A DNA stretch of 64,000 bases from Lota lota (lineage: Eukaryota > Chordata > Actinopteri > Gadiformes > Lotidae): NCBI GenBank assembly GCA_026745465.1, contig JACYXH010000479.1, forward strand, positions 2,755,920-2,819,919, given 5' to 3'. Below the pieces are notes generated by a model. That model saw nothing but the letters and a program-made list of their open reading frames with translations, ran no database searches and was not told where the DNA came from. Every line of letters begins with the position of its first letter. Position 1 is the stretch's first letter. Positions 23,500 through 33,934 of the stretch are shown here, in pieces. The translations under genes and the position numbers were made by a program.

Positions 23500-23737
23500 G
23501 GCCCAATTTGGACATTTTCACTTAGGGGTGTACTCACTTCTGTTGCCAGCGGTTTAGACATTAATGGCTGTGTGTTGAGTTATTTTGAGGGGACAGCAAA
23601 TTTACACTGTTATACAAGCTGTACAATCACTACTTTACATTGTAGCAAAGTGTCATTTCGTCAGTGTTTTCACATGAAAAGATATACTCAAATATTTACA
23701 AAAATGTGAGGGGTGTACTCACTTTTGTGAGATTCTG
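23500..23737 (-). repeat. Right inverted repeat of the Tc1-like element
   Basis: Inverted copy of 22100-22337, with the inner motif at 23500-23545 and the outer motif at the end. Confidence 0.92.
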
Positions 23738-23739
23738 TA

Positions 23740-24534
23740 GGTAGGGTTCAAGCACCTTGTTTGAGGTGTCTAGTACACATAGACTGCAGACATAAGGGTT
23801 GGAAACCAGAGCCTTTCGGCTTTGAGTCAAACACCCACATGAATATCCTGTCCAAATATCTGGGTTACATGTCTGACCCTAAAGGCTGAAATAATTAAAG
23901 GGGATGAATAATTGTTAAGAGAGCTAACGGTGCTGTACTGCAGCATATAACAGTTGTTGGTTGATACAGTACAAAGATAATTTTGTAAATATTTAAAACT
24001 GTGACAAAATAGTAGAGAGTATTAGATGTCTTGCCAATATATTATTGTTATATCTTTAAAACCACTTATCTGTTAACAAACTAGGTGTACCTTCTATCAA
24101 AGCCCAGAGCTTCGACTGTGGATAAAACAAGTATGAAGGTAAAGTAAAAGTGAACTACTGAGACAGAAAAAGACAGTGTTGGACTTTGCTTTATTTACAG
24201 GCTGTATCTGTCATATTGACATTACCAGTCCCTCACTGGCCTGTGTCCTGCTGTGACTTTCCCCTTTGGAGGAACTTCTAAAGTGTTATGGTCTTATTAT
24301 CCTTTTTTCTATGGACCACGGTGAAAAAATATTACCTAAAGAGCCCTCTTTTTCAGGCTGAAAGTGTACATCCTACGTCAGTGGTTTACTGGGTAAGATG
24401 CTGTTATATGTACAAATGAACTAATAGTAACTCACAGGCTAGTATCACGTGTTAAGAAGGAGTGGGCAGCATTGAGACAGTAAGGTATTTGCTCACACTC
24501 ACCAAACAGTGAGTTTGAGAAGGCTGTAAATATA
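23740..24534. other. Intergenic DNA without recognised genes
   Basis: No gene, RNA or repeat boundary recognised. Confidence 0.5.
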
Positions 24535-25022
24535 TCTTCCGCACAACACACCGCAACGCAATACAACACTACACAACACTATGCAATGCAAAACAACACT
24601 ACACCACACAACACAACGCAACACAACACTAAATAACACTATGCAAAACAACGCAACAGAAAACAATGTAGTAGTGCAGTATTGTGTGTGTAGTGTAGTA
24701 TTAAAACAAAAAATAATACTACACAATACAACACAACACTAAATAACACTAAACTACATATATACAACACTACACTACACAATACACAACACAAAACACA
24801 ACACAAAACTACACCACTACCGAATACTACACAACATAACTCAACACTACACAACCCAACAAAACAACCCTACACAACACAATACTACATGGCACAACAC
24901 AACACTAACCTTTACAAAACACTACAAATCACAACACAATACACCATATAACCCCACATGACATACGACACAGCACTACACTAGATGACATAACACACTA
25001 CACAACACAGCACTACACTACA
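24535..25022. repeat. ACAAC/ACACT-rich degenerate satellite-like tract
   Basis: About 490 bases made almost wholly of 5-base units such as acaac, acact and actac, with strong strand asymmetry (very few G on the plus strand). It looks like a decayed pentanucleotide array. Confidence 0.8.
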
Positions 25023-25297
25023 CCGTGTGTTGGCGAAGCATGTCTTTCAAAATAATTCAGTGGGAGCTATGCAGGGAAAAATACCCTGAACCAAATAAAA
25101 TGCTCGGTTTGGGGTTTATTTAATTATTTGTTTTGTCTTTTTAAGATCTTTGAGGTTAGGAAATAGCATCAGTAAATAAGCTTGCTGTTTTACAATTTTG
25201 GGAGATGATTGACGCCTACACAATAGTTTGGCCTGAAGGAGCAGGTAGTTGTATTGCTTTGGATATGAATGATATGCACGGTCTTTGGGGAGACAGC

Positions 25298-25786
25298 AGT
25301 AGTGTATACGAGTTCCCCTTTAGAGCTAAAACAAAACCAATTCACTTCCTGTCAGATAAAGCGGAAGTAACACCTAGACTCAACCGGATGTGGATCCACA
25401 TCCTGTCTGACCAGTGTTGACCTGTCTGACCATGTTGACCATGTTGACCAAACGGAAGTTGTATTCCTGCTCAGTAAACATCCGCTTTGTTAAAAAAGCA
25501 GGAGGGCCCGGAAGTGTCTGTGGTGCCTGTGATGCCTGTGATGCCTGTGATGCCTGAGGCGCCGGAAGTGGGTCTGAGGCTCCGGTGGGTCTGAGGCGCC
25601 GGAAGTGAGTCTGAGGCTCCGGTGAGTCTGAGGGGAAAGGGTGGGGGTCTGAGGTGGCATGGGTGGTGGGGGTTAGGGTGAAACATTTGCTATCTTCAAA
25701 GAGCATGAGGTGAGGAAGGCCTGCGGGGGGAAAGGGTGGGGGTCAAGGGTGGAGGGGGGGTTAGGGTGAACTTTGTGTGTGTGTGT

Positions 25787-25849
<63 letters not shown>

Positions 25850-25873
25850 TGTGTGTGTGTGTGACATCTGGGG
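25298..25873 (+). repeat. Left terminal inverted repeat of the Polinton
   Basis: About 575 bases mirrored at 37568-38119, including a short array of gatgcctgt units, a ggcgccggaagtg minisatellite and a TG microsatellite. The two copies differ mostly in TG length, one extra 10-base unit near the outer end and about three single bases. The Pro/Ala-rich frame inside both copies is probably not a gene. Confidence 0.95.
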
Positions 25874-25909
25874 TCTGAGGTGCCAGGGGTGGAGGGCGTT
25901 AGGGTGAAC

Positions 25910-25954
<45 letters not shown>

Positions 25955-26210
25955 TTGTTTGTGATATAATTTACAGCATGCTATTGATACTATACGGGGG
26001 GTTAAAAATGTGGGGTGGGGTGGCTCTCATCCTCACCCCATGGATGGTATATGACGCGTAAAACAAATAATAAAACTAAAAAAAATCAAACATAGGGTCT
26101 TGTTATCTACATACATTGAAATCAAACGATTTGTTTTAGAACCAATGAAGAAGGGTTATAGATAGGGAGGCGTTACGCAAGGACATGCCGTGTAGACGAA
26201 AGCAGGCCGA

Positions 26211-26264
26211 CAGCTCTTTATAAGACACATGTTTTTGAACGGAACAGAGATCTAAACTGCCAAC
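26211..26264 (+). promoter_or_regulatory. TATA-like promoter of the Polinton left-arm gene
   Basis: A ctctttataag box lies about 50 bases before the first ATG of the left-arm gene (26265). This is a plausible core promoter by position and sequence only. Confidence 0.4.
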
Positions 26265-27665
26265 ATGCCGCTGATCTACTGTGAGTATATCCTAAAAACA
26301 TAGTCATATCATTATACATATCAGGTCAATGCCATTGTGTAACTGTCTTATATTTGTTTGATAAAGTTGTTCATTGTTAGGTGACGAAGAGGCTACGGGT
26401 GTTGCTAAGAGGTATCCGGAGGAGCACAGCGCATGTATGTAGTAATCATCTCCGAATATTCTGCTATTCATTATCGTTTATACATGCATATGCAATGTGA
26501 CTAATTGGATACCTGTTATGTGGTAGGTTTGTTTGATACGCCGTATGTGAGGAAGAATCAACGAGCTGATGCCGAGTTGGCTAACTTTAAAATCAATGAG
26601 GGGGCGTCTACTAGTCGTGGTAAGCTAACAAAACATGTTTTATGTTTAATAAAATGATAACTGATGTTATACGCTGCTATAACTATATGTGTTTGTTCTA
26701 ATGTGTTTTTCTTTCTGTCTTATGCTCTTTTTTCATGTAGCTAAACAGTCCAGACCCCGGTATGTAAGAGGTAGAAAAACAGGGACAGCGGTTTTAACAT
26801 ATACATCACCTCCACCGATAGCCATCAGAAGCCGGGGATACGGACAGCTAACAGATGACACGATCAGACAGATCCTAACACTAGTCGCTAGCAAACCCGA
26901 TGGACCATGCGAACCCTCGGTTCATGAAGTGGTACATGAGAAGCCGGTAGACCATCAAGATGTGTCTCATTGTCTGACTGCAGCTCATGGTAAGCCATTT
27001 TACTGTAAAACTATTCGCTATTCCGCTAGATAACACACTAATATATATATGTTCATCCCTTGTTTCAATCAGATAACGATTACACAGGCCTTGGTGGAAC
27101 TCATCTGAACTCACAGCCCGAACTGTGGACGGACGAAGAAATCAAATTCTGGGATGCCAACGAGTTTGGAGCGGACCAACCCCCGTGGACGGACGAAGAT
27201 AGCAGATAATGGGGTGACGAATTTGGAGCAGGCCGGACATCTGCACCTACAGCGCCCCCTAGCGTCATAAATGCAGTTACCCCGGATGGACAGGCTGACC
27301 AGGGGCCATCGATAACCCACAACGACACCTCTGTTGTGCATTCTGTCCAAGAAGCTACACGGCCTCAAGAAAACAGGTCAGAGCAATGCGACTCGGACCA
27401 TGCTATGCTGAAGTGTTTATGTGACATACAGGGAAAGACTCTGAATGATTTACGTGCTACTGTTGACACACTGGTAAAGACGGTGAATGATTTATGTGCT
27501 ACTGTTGGTATACAGGCAAAGATGATGCATCATCGTTATAGCAAGGGTGTGTTTGTGGCTAAAACTGTGCGTGAACATAACGCCGCTATTAAGGATATGA
27601 TGGTAATCATCCAAGGCATGCAGAAAAACATTGCAAAAAACACAATGCTTAAGAGACTCATGTGA
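26265..27665 (+). CDS. Left-arm gene of the Polinton, apparently spliced, function unknown
   Basis: Several short coding stretches separated by AT-rich DNA with good GT and pyrimidine-AG signals run from the ATG at 26265 (MPLIYC then a gtgagt donor) to a last stretch ending at 27665. The largest readable pieces are a basic, Arg-rich part near 26.75-26.99 kb (PRYVRGRKTGTAVL) and an Ala/Lys/Met-rich helical, coiled-coil-like end at 27.34-27.66 kb with a repeated motif (LRATVDTLVKTVNDL / LCATVGIQAK). I do not recognise a family. Location beside the inverted repeat, ahead of the polymerase, suggests an early or accessory role, but that is inference. Fossil element; whether the gene is whole is not judged. 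Confidence 0.5.
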
Positions 27666-27926
27666 ATAGGCATCAGGTCTGCTACAGATTCATTTTGAAA
27701 TACGTTGCTGTGGATTAAAAATAGCTGTTGATCTGTTTTTTACTTTTGGTACAGCGTTTTTTCTTTTTTTGTATTGGCGTTTTCTTTTTATTAAATAGTT
27801 TTTTAAATATTATTATTGGTGTTGTTTACTTTTTATTTTGGGGGTTTGGTTGTGTCGGTATGCGTTACATATAGACGGTTTATTATATAATTATATATAT
27901 ATATTATAAATAACTATAAATACACA
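27666..27926. other. AT-rich spacer before polymerase B
   Basis: A T-rich tract with attaaa-type signals is followed by a tatataattatatatata block 25-40 bases before the polymerase ATG. It probably holds the end signal of the left-arm gene and the polymerase promoter. Confidence 0.4.
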
Positions 27927-30900
27927 ATGAGCCCCCGAAAAAGAAAATTCAAATCTGTAGACGGCAACCCCGAGAAGAGATGTAAACGCAGTGTACCTGA
28001 GTCTAGTGATGTTTTTGAGAATGGAAACATTATGGATGCGTGTCTTGAGGAGATGCTGCGTAGTTTTGATTGTGATCCCCAACAGGATCATAGGCTTTGC
28101 GGCCATGATTCGGTACTCCCATCCGAACAGCTATATGTGTCTGTTTTTAAAAGGATAGAGGGGTATATGCGTAGGGCGCAAGAGTCTATAGCCATAACTG
28201 ACCAGAGAACCCGTCAGATAGAGCGTATGGACGGTCCAACGTATGCCGACATCTGTGCTAACGGTGATAGTGTCGGCTGCTGTGCTAACGGTGATAGTGT
28301 CGACGATGGTACTGAGGTGGTGGTGGCCACGAGGTGTGTAGAGCAAGATCCAAAACAGGTTGGATGTAGGTCTGATGATGATGGGCATGCTATGTCTGAT
28401 GTAAATGAGGAGGTATTTATACAGACTGGCGGTGTTCTCTCCGATGATGGGTCTAGAGATGAGACACATACACGGTCATTCCCCTACTTTAATGGTTTTG
28501 AGGTTAGACAGTCTGTAGATCTAAGAAGCATCCCTCTGGAAAATTTAGAAGAAGTGCCTAATTTTATCAGAGAGCGGTTGACAGATGTAATAACACAGTG
28601 CACTCAGAGTACTGATAGTGGAAGCGTTTTAAACGTCACCCTGAGGGGTCCGTCACTGGCCAGTGATGTACAGGCTGTACTCACGATTGGGGACGATTAC
28701 GATGCTGATTTGTTTTTAGAACAGATAGCCCAGGTCATACAGAGTAATGACACAAGTTTGACAGACAATGCCTTAGAGTTTGTTATCACGGGTGCTCATA
28801 ATAAAAGGGGGGGCACCCGTCTCAAGCTAAAATCCATACCCTATGACGAAATTATACGCAAGAAAAAACTAAGTCTCCACACACCCAACAACACACACAA
28901 CAATCTGTGTTTCTCACTATGTTTAGCACATTTTCATGCTGATGAGCTGACGGCTAAAGTGGGGGCAGCGTCTGAACAGGCTAAAGTGGCATATGCCCTA
29001 GAATTACACACGGCCCTAGGTTATGACCCCAGTCATCAGGTTGGTTTTTCTGATGTATCCAATTTTGAGAAGCATATAGATGCAAAAATATTGGTATTTC
29101 ATCACAATGCTACTTTCAAGAAGCTAGAATTGTTTCAGACCCATCCTGAACAGCACCCAAAAACAATCTGGCTGTACCTACATGACAACCACTACCACCT
29201 CATAGAAAACAAGACGGCTTTCTTCGGTGCACAACATGTGTGTGAATATTGTTACAAAACATGTCAGTCAGTTCAAATGCACAAATGTTCATTGTACTGC
29301 AATGTCTGCTTGACAGTATGTAACGGGCAAGGAGGCAGTACGATAAAGTGTAAGGATTGTTGTCGTATTTGTCGTTCAAAGCACTGTTATGACACTCACA
29401 AACAAAAGTCAGCAGCATACGGCATAGTACCCTGTAACCAGGCCAAGTATTGCGACAAGTGTTGTAGACAGTATCTTGTAGCCCGTAGTAAGACTACTGA
29501 TGATGTCCCTGCCCATCGGTGTTGTACAGAAAAGTGCAAACATTGTGGTGAAGGTCTAATCAGTGATACAGACCATGAGTGCTACATTCAGCCTCTTGCT
29601 TCTGAAACCCCAAAAAGTAAATACATTTTTTATGATTTTGAGACGCACTATCATGAGGGTAGACACGAAGCACACTTTGTGTCAGCTATGTCGTTTGATG
29701 GCCAGAAGTGGTTTGCGAGTGGTGCAGATTGTGTTGCAAAGTTTGTCAAGCGCTATAGAGCAAAACGATACAAGTGTCATACGTTCATAGCACACAATGC
29801 ATCTGGATTTGACAGCTACATCATGCTGGATTATTTCACCAAACAGGGTATTACGCCCTTACTGACCATGCGAGGCAGTAGAGTTATCCTAATGCTTGAT
29901 AAGACATACCAGCAGAGGTGGATCGACTCGTTTAGCTTTCTCCCCATGAGTCTGGCTAAAACGCCGTCTGCTCTTGGTTTTGATGACGTGGAAAAAGGCT
30001 ATTTTCCACATAAATTCAACACCAGGGAGCATGAGTTCTACATAGGTTCCTACCCTGAGGCCTCGTATTATGGTTTTGACTCAATGACTTCTGATGAGAA
30101 GGTTAAATTCACCACGTGGTACAGAACCGTGAGACACCGTACCTTCAACTTCCAGAAGGAGTTGCGTCGTTACGGGGTCAACGACGTGGTGATTCTGCGC
30201 AAAGCATGTGGAATCTACCGAGAGACTTTCATGGCATGTGCAGAAGTTGATCCTTTTGTATTCACCACTCTGGCATCAGCGTGTATGGCCGTATACAAGA
30301 CATCGTTTTTACCAAAGAACACATTGGCATTGACATACGATGGCGTCTATGTGAAACAGCACAAGACGTACTCTAATGTATCCATACAGTGGCTAGAATA
30401 TCTGTCCCATATCCATAAACTGGAGATTCATCATGCTCTCAATCAGGGTGAAGTTCAATATGGACCCTTCTTCCTAGATGGATATGCCCCAATCACACAC
30501 ACAGCCTATGAGTTTGCAGGATGTTTCCATCATGGCTGTGAACAATGTTACCAATCGACTCATGTTAACCCTGTCACAAAGATCACTTATGGTGAGATGA
30601 GAAGGCAATTTACGTTCAAAGTCTTTGCCCTCAAAAGAGATCATGACTTAAGTGTTGTTGTCATCTGGGAATGCGAGTGGAGTAGACAGAAAAAAGCTGA
30701 TGCTGAGCTGCAGACATTTTTGTCGACTCTGAAGATCCAGAGTAGGATCAATCCTCGTGATTCTCTCCATGGTGGGCGCACAAACGCCATCAAGTTGTAC
30801 CACAAGATTGAGCCTGGTGAGAAAATACGTTACTATGACTTCACATCGCTCTACCCTACTGTGCAGGCCCGCTGTCCTTATCCTGTAGGGCATCCTGAAA

Positions 30901-32114
30901 TCATCTTTAGAGATTTTGAGTCCATTGACAAATATTTTGGTATTGTTAAATGTACTGTGCTGCCCCCTAGAGGTCTATACCACCCTGTTCTACCATACAG
31001 ATGCAACGGGAAGTTGATGTTCCCCCTCTGTCGCACATGTACAGACAATCTAAACCAGACTAGCGAATGCCATCACAGCTGTGATGAGAGGGCATTGACT
31101 GGCACGTGGGTGTCTTTCGAGCTGCAGAAGGCTGTTGAAAAGGGGTATCTGATAACACAGATGCACGAGGTATGGCATTACCCTAAACAGTCGGATGATT
31201 TGTTTAAAGGCTATGTCAGAGCGTTTCTAAAGTGTAAGCAGGAGGCTTCAGGATACCCCAGCACAGTGGACACTGAGGCGAAACGTCAGTTGTATGTGGC
31301 AAACTACTATGCCAAGGAAGGCATTCGGTTAGATCCGGGTAACATGAACGTAAACAAAGCCATGCGTAGTTGTAACAAGCTAATTCTGAACAGTTTGTGG
31401 GGACGCTTTTCGCTGCGCACAGATCTACCGACATGTGAGTTAATTTCTGAGCCTGAAAGGTTTACCCAGCTAATGTTCAGCGACAGCTACCATGTCAGTC
31501 ACTTTTGCTTCATCTCTGATGACATCGCTATGGTGCAGTGGAAACACAAAGATGCACGACTCTCTAGGGCTCGAGATGTTAACGTGGTTGTGGGGGCTGT
31601 GACTACAGCCCACGCTAGGCTTATGCTATACGATCTTCTAGAAAAACTGCAAGAGCGTGTCCTTTACTGTGACACAGACAGCATCATTTTTGTTTCTGGC
31701 AGGGGTGAAGCGGTGCCTCCTACAGGCCCATACCTGGGGGACTTGACAGATGAGCTTAACGATGGGGAAGTGTTTGACACTGAGCAGGAAGATTACATCA
31801 CAGAGTATGTTTCTATAGGTCCTAAATGCTATGCCTACCACACACACCAGAACAAGACGGCCATCAAATGCAAGGGTGTTACTTTAAATGCTAAAAATGC
31901 TGAAGTTGTCACCCAACAGACACTCACAAGTTTAGTACATGGTTTTGTGACACATCAGCCTATGGACAGAGAGATTATCACCAAAGTAGATACCATACAG
32001 AGGGATAAGAAGAGGCTCCAGCTTAAAAACGCCACAGTGATGAAACGCCTTCGTGTGGTTTACAACAAGCGTAGGGTCTTTGATGATTATACCACACTTC
32101 CTTATGGCTACTAG
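27927..32114 (+). CDS. Polinton protein-primed DNA polymerase B
   Basis: A frame of 1395 residues, the usual size for vertebrate Polintons. It copies the element's linear DNA from a protein primer. Visible parts: an OTU-like region (NLCFSLCLAHFHADELT, about residues 325-430), a Cys/His-rich zinc-binding stretch (about 430-550), the 3'-5' exonuclease (YIFYDFETHYHEG near 565; FIAHNASGFDSYIML near 620), and the polymerase motifs. These are motif A YDFTSLYPTVQ near 970, motif B KLILNSLWGRFS near 1150 and motif C YCDTDSIIF near 1245. The stop overlaps the start of the ATPase gene by 11 bases in another frame. Belongs to the fossil Polinton. Confidence 0.95.
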   Translation: MSPRKRKFKSVDGNPEKRCKRSVPESSDVFENGNIMDACLEEMLRSFDCDPQQDHRLCGHDSVLPSEQLYVSVFKRIEGYMRRAQESIAITDQRTRQIERMDGPTYADICANGDSVGCCANGDSVDDGTEVVVATRCVEQDPKQVGCRSDDDGHAMSDVNEEVFIQTGGVLSDDGSRDETHTRSFPYFNGFEVRQSVDLRSIPLENLEEVPNFIRERLTDVITQCTQSTDSGSVLNVTLRGPSLASDVQAVLTIGDDYDADLFLEQIAQVIQSNDTSLTDNALEFVITGAHNKRGGTRLKLKSIPYDEIIRKKKLSLHTPNNTHNNLCFSLCLAHFHADELTAKVGAASEQAKVAYALELHTALGYDPSHQVGFSDVSNFEKHIDAKILVFHHNATFKKLELFQTHPEQHPKTIWLYLHDNHYHLIENKTAFFGAQHVCEYCYKTCQSVQMHKCSLYCNVCLTVCNGQGGSTIKCKDCCRICRSKHCYDTHKQKSAAYGIVPCNQAKYCDKCCRQYLVARSKTTDDVPAHRCCTEKCKHCGEGLISDTDHECYIQPLASETPKSKYIFYDFETHYHEGRHEAHFVSAMSFDGQKWFASGADCVAKFVKRYRAKRYKCHTFIAHNASGFDSYIMLDYFTKQGITPLLTMRGSRVILMLDKTYQQRWIDSFSFLPMSLAKTPSALGFDDVEKGYFPHKFNTREHEFYIGSYPEASYYGFDSMTSDEKVKFTTWYRTVRHRTFNFQKELRRYGVNDVVILRKACGIYRETFMACAEVDPFVFTTLASACMAVYKTSFLPKNTLALTYDGVYVKQHKTYSNVSIQWLEYLSHIHKLEIHHALNQGEVQYGPFFLDGYAPITHTAYEFAGCFHHGCEQCYQSTHVNPVTKITYGEMRRQFTFKVFALKRDHDLSVVVIWECEWSRQKKADAELQTFLSTLKIQSRINPRDSLHGGRTNAIKLYHKIEPGEKIRYYDFTSLYPTVQARCPYPVGHPEIIFRDFESIDKYFGIVKCTVLPPRGLYHPVLPYRCNGKLMFPLCRTCTDNLNQTSECHHSCDERALTGTWVSFELQKAVEKGYLITQMHEVWHYPKQSDDLFKGYVRAFLKCKQEASGYPSTVDTEAKRQLYVANYYAKEGIRLDPGNMNVNKAMRSCNKLILNSLWGRFSLRTDLPTCELISEPERFTQLMFSDSYHVSHFCFISDDIAMVQWKHKDARLSRARDVNVVVGAVTTAHARLMLYDLLEKLQERVLYCDTDSIIFVSGRGEAVPPTGPYLGDLTDELNDGEVFDTEQEDYITEYVSIGPKCYAYHTHQNKTAIKCKGVTLNAKNAEVVTQQTLTSLVHGFVTHQPMDREIITKVDTIQRDKKRLQLKNATVMKRLRVVYNKRRVFDDYTTLPYGY

Positions 32115-32784
32115 ACAGAAGACGGGCGAGGGTGAAATGTTTGACCCCCGGCTTCAGCATCCATTCAGCGTGGTGGTATCAGGCCCCTCAAACAGTGGAA
32201 AGACCTACTTTGTCAAAACCGTAATTGAAAACGCCGATCGGATATTTTCAGAAAAGATTGACCGTATAGTCTACATTTATTCATGCTGGCAACCTATGTA
32301 TGACGAATTGTTAAAAATAAGGGTCATTAACTTTGTGGAGGGGATCCCCGCATCTCTATGCGATGATACACTCTTGCCTCCTCATACGAGAAATCTTCTC
32401 ATTATTGATGACTTGATGAATGATGCTAGCAATAATTTAGAGGTTCAACATGTTTTTACCAAATATGTACACCATCGTAACCTCAGCTGTATGTATCTGG
32501 TACAGAATTTATTCATGCAAGGTAAAGCTAGTAGAACAATAAGTTTAAACACAAATTACATGGTATTGTTTAAAAACCCACGTGACAAATATCAGATTTT
32601 GTTAATAGCCAGGCAGATGTTTCCTTGTAAGACAAAGTATTTTGTGGAGTCCTTTAACGATGCTACTTGTTTACCTTATGGCTATTTGCTAGTTGACTTT
32701 AAAGCCAAGACCCCTGACCACATGAGGCTTAGAACAGCTATTTTATCGGACAGACAAGTTGTCTACACCCAGCCGTTAAAGTGA
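32104..32784 (+). CDS. Polinton FtsK/A32-like packaging ATPase
   Basis: I start at ATG 32104 (MATRQKTGEG), which overlaps the last codons of the polymerase gene; an upstream in-frame Met inside the polymerase is less likely. The roughly 226-residue product has Walker A (VVVSGPSNSGKTYFVK, near residue 25) and Walker B (NLLIIDDLMNDAS, near 100), followed by a VQNLF arginine/sensor region. In this family the protein is thought to pump DNA into capsids. Same strand and overlap suggest joint expression with the polymerase. Confidence 0.93.
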   Translation: MATRQKTGEGEMFDPRLQHPFSVVVSGPSNSGKTYFVKTVIENADRIFSEKIDRIVYIYSCWQPMYDELLKIRVINFVEGIPASLCDDTLLPPHTRNLLIIDDLMNDASNNLEVQHVFTKYVHHRNLSCMYLVQNLFMQGKASRTISLNTNYMVLFKNPRDKYQILLIARQMFPCKTKYFVESFNDATCLPYGYLLVDFKAKTPDHMRLRTAILSDRQVVYTQPLK

Positions 32785-33233
32785 TTAGCTATAAACAATG
32801 TCGTCACGCATAACCAGAAACAGTGACCGTCTGAAGCTGTTATATAAAGCACCACCAGCTCTACGGAAGTTATTATATTGTTATGTAATACTCCGATAAG
32901 GATAGGTATTTGACGACCCAGCGTAATATCCACTTGTGAGAATAGTGTGCATCCGGGGTAGTTGATCAGGCCCACCTCGGCCAGCAGGGCCAAGTCTGAT
33001 CCATCGGGATTAGTAATCTTGACCCTGAGATGCAAATATGTGTTGTTTAGATCCATATAGTCTTCGCTGCTGGCTGATACAAAGAACTCTATGGGCCCAC
33101 TATCTGTTATCGCTGATAGTGGTGGTATTTCAACATAGGTACATTTATCTATCGACGTCTGTGTTAACGGTAGAGTGAAAAGATCCAGTTCACTCTTGAC
33201 GCATTCTTCTGACATTCGGTGGAGTAGAGCCAT
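32763..33233 (-). pseudogene. Polinton major-capsid gene remnant
   Basis: The minus-strand frame contains EFFVSASSEDYMDLNNTYLH and LINYPGCTLFSQVDITLGRQ, which match the beginning of the double-jelly-roll major capsid proteins of Polintons and adintovirus-like elements. Only a remnant is present. Its end meets the end of the ATPase gene tail to tail. Confidence 0.75.
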
Positions 33234-33258
33234 TGATATTCAGTACGGATTATGCGGT

Positions 33259-33720
33259 CTAAAGAAATATATCGTTAGCACCTCCTATGAAGTGACGATT
33301 TGTCGCCTTCTTGCTTTTCTTGGGTTTTGCCCTTTTTCTACCAATGACCCCTGTTTTATTCTGTTTTCGGCGTCTTTTAGGTGCACCGGACCGCCCCCCA
33401 TTCGTAGGTGGGTATTTAGTAGGCCTATCAAAAGAAGCAACCATGCCTGACCCCTGCTGTTGCTGCGCAGTTGACGCATTTGCTATATTTGACATCACGT
33501 CTCCTATAATGTTTCTGGCAGCTGCTTTCAAATGTGGTTTGGCTATGCTCACGCCCCTTCTGAACAAAGGCATAGCCATTCTGAAGAGGCTGCGGAACAT
33601 TCCACCGATTCCGGCTCCATACTGTGTGCTGCTGCCAACATAGCCAGGCAAACCGCTCCCTGCCTGGTTTACGTAATATTGGACGTATTTTTCCTCATCG
33701 TAAGGCGGTCTATAGCCCAT
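33259..33720 (-). CDS. Polinton pX-like small basic protein
   Basis: 153 residues. The N-terminal part has MGYRPPYDEEKYVQYYVNQA, the middle has GAGIGGMFRSLFRMAMPLFR, and the C-terminal part is very basic (KRRRKQNKT; RKRAKPKKSKK). The Gly-Gly-x-Phe-Arg ... Pro-Leu pattern followed by a basic tail resembles the adenovirus pX-like core/virion proteins reported in Polintons and adintoviruses. The expected role is DNA condensation or membrane activity in particles; this comes from the family, not from this sequence. Confidence 0.7.
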   Translation of the reverse strand: MGYRPPYDEEKYVQYYVNQAGSGLPGYVGSSTQYGAGIGGMFRSLFRMAMPLFRRGVSIAKPHLKAAARNIIGDVMSNIANASTAQQQQGSGMVASFDRPTKYPPTNGGRSGAPKRRRKQNKTGVIGRKRAKPKKSKKATNRHFIGGANDIFL

Positions 33721-33934
33721 CTTCCAAAAGTGTGCTAGTATCGCTGTTGTTTTAAGGGTCTAAAATGCAGTTTGATGATCACTTTACCGTAAATGAATGG
33801 AATATTTAGATTCTGGTCAGACTTTAGATCAATTTCAATGTCTCCAACAGTATCTCGGGACATATGAACGTAATGCGGCCGGTCGTATATCCGAATGCTG
33901 TGTTTCTTGCTTGTGTCGGTGATATTAATACACC
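33721..33934 (-). other. Spacer between pX-like and minor-capsid genes
   Basis: About 210 bases with coding-like minus-strand composition that probably belongs to the neighbouring minor-capsid gene. No separate gene called. Confidence 0.35.

Larger units (their letters stand above)
22100..23737 (+). mobile_element. Complete Tc1-like DNA transposon (IR/DR type)
   Basis: A TA dinucleotide on each side (22098-22099 and 23738-23739) marks the target duplication. The ends begin CAGTATCTCACAAAAGTGAG on the left and CAGAATCTCACAAAAGTGAG on the inverted right. The inverted repeats are 238 bases each, about 95 percent alike by eye. Each holds the GTGAGTACACCCCT motif twice, once at the outer and once at the inner end, which is the IR/DR arrangement that binds transposase in fish Tc1 elements. 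Total length is 1638 bases. The cargo is one transposase gene. Confidence 0.95.

Noticed and set aside
29200-29418. Minus-strand frames opposite polymerase B
   Set aside because: They are shadows of the long plus-strand polymerase frame.
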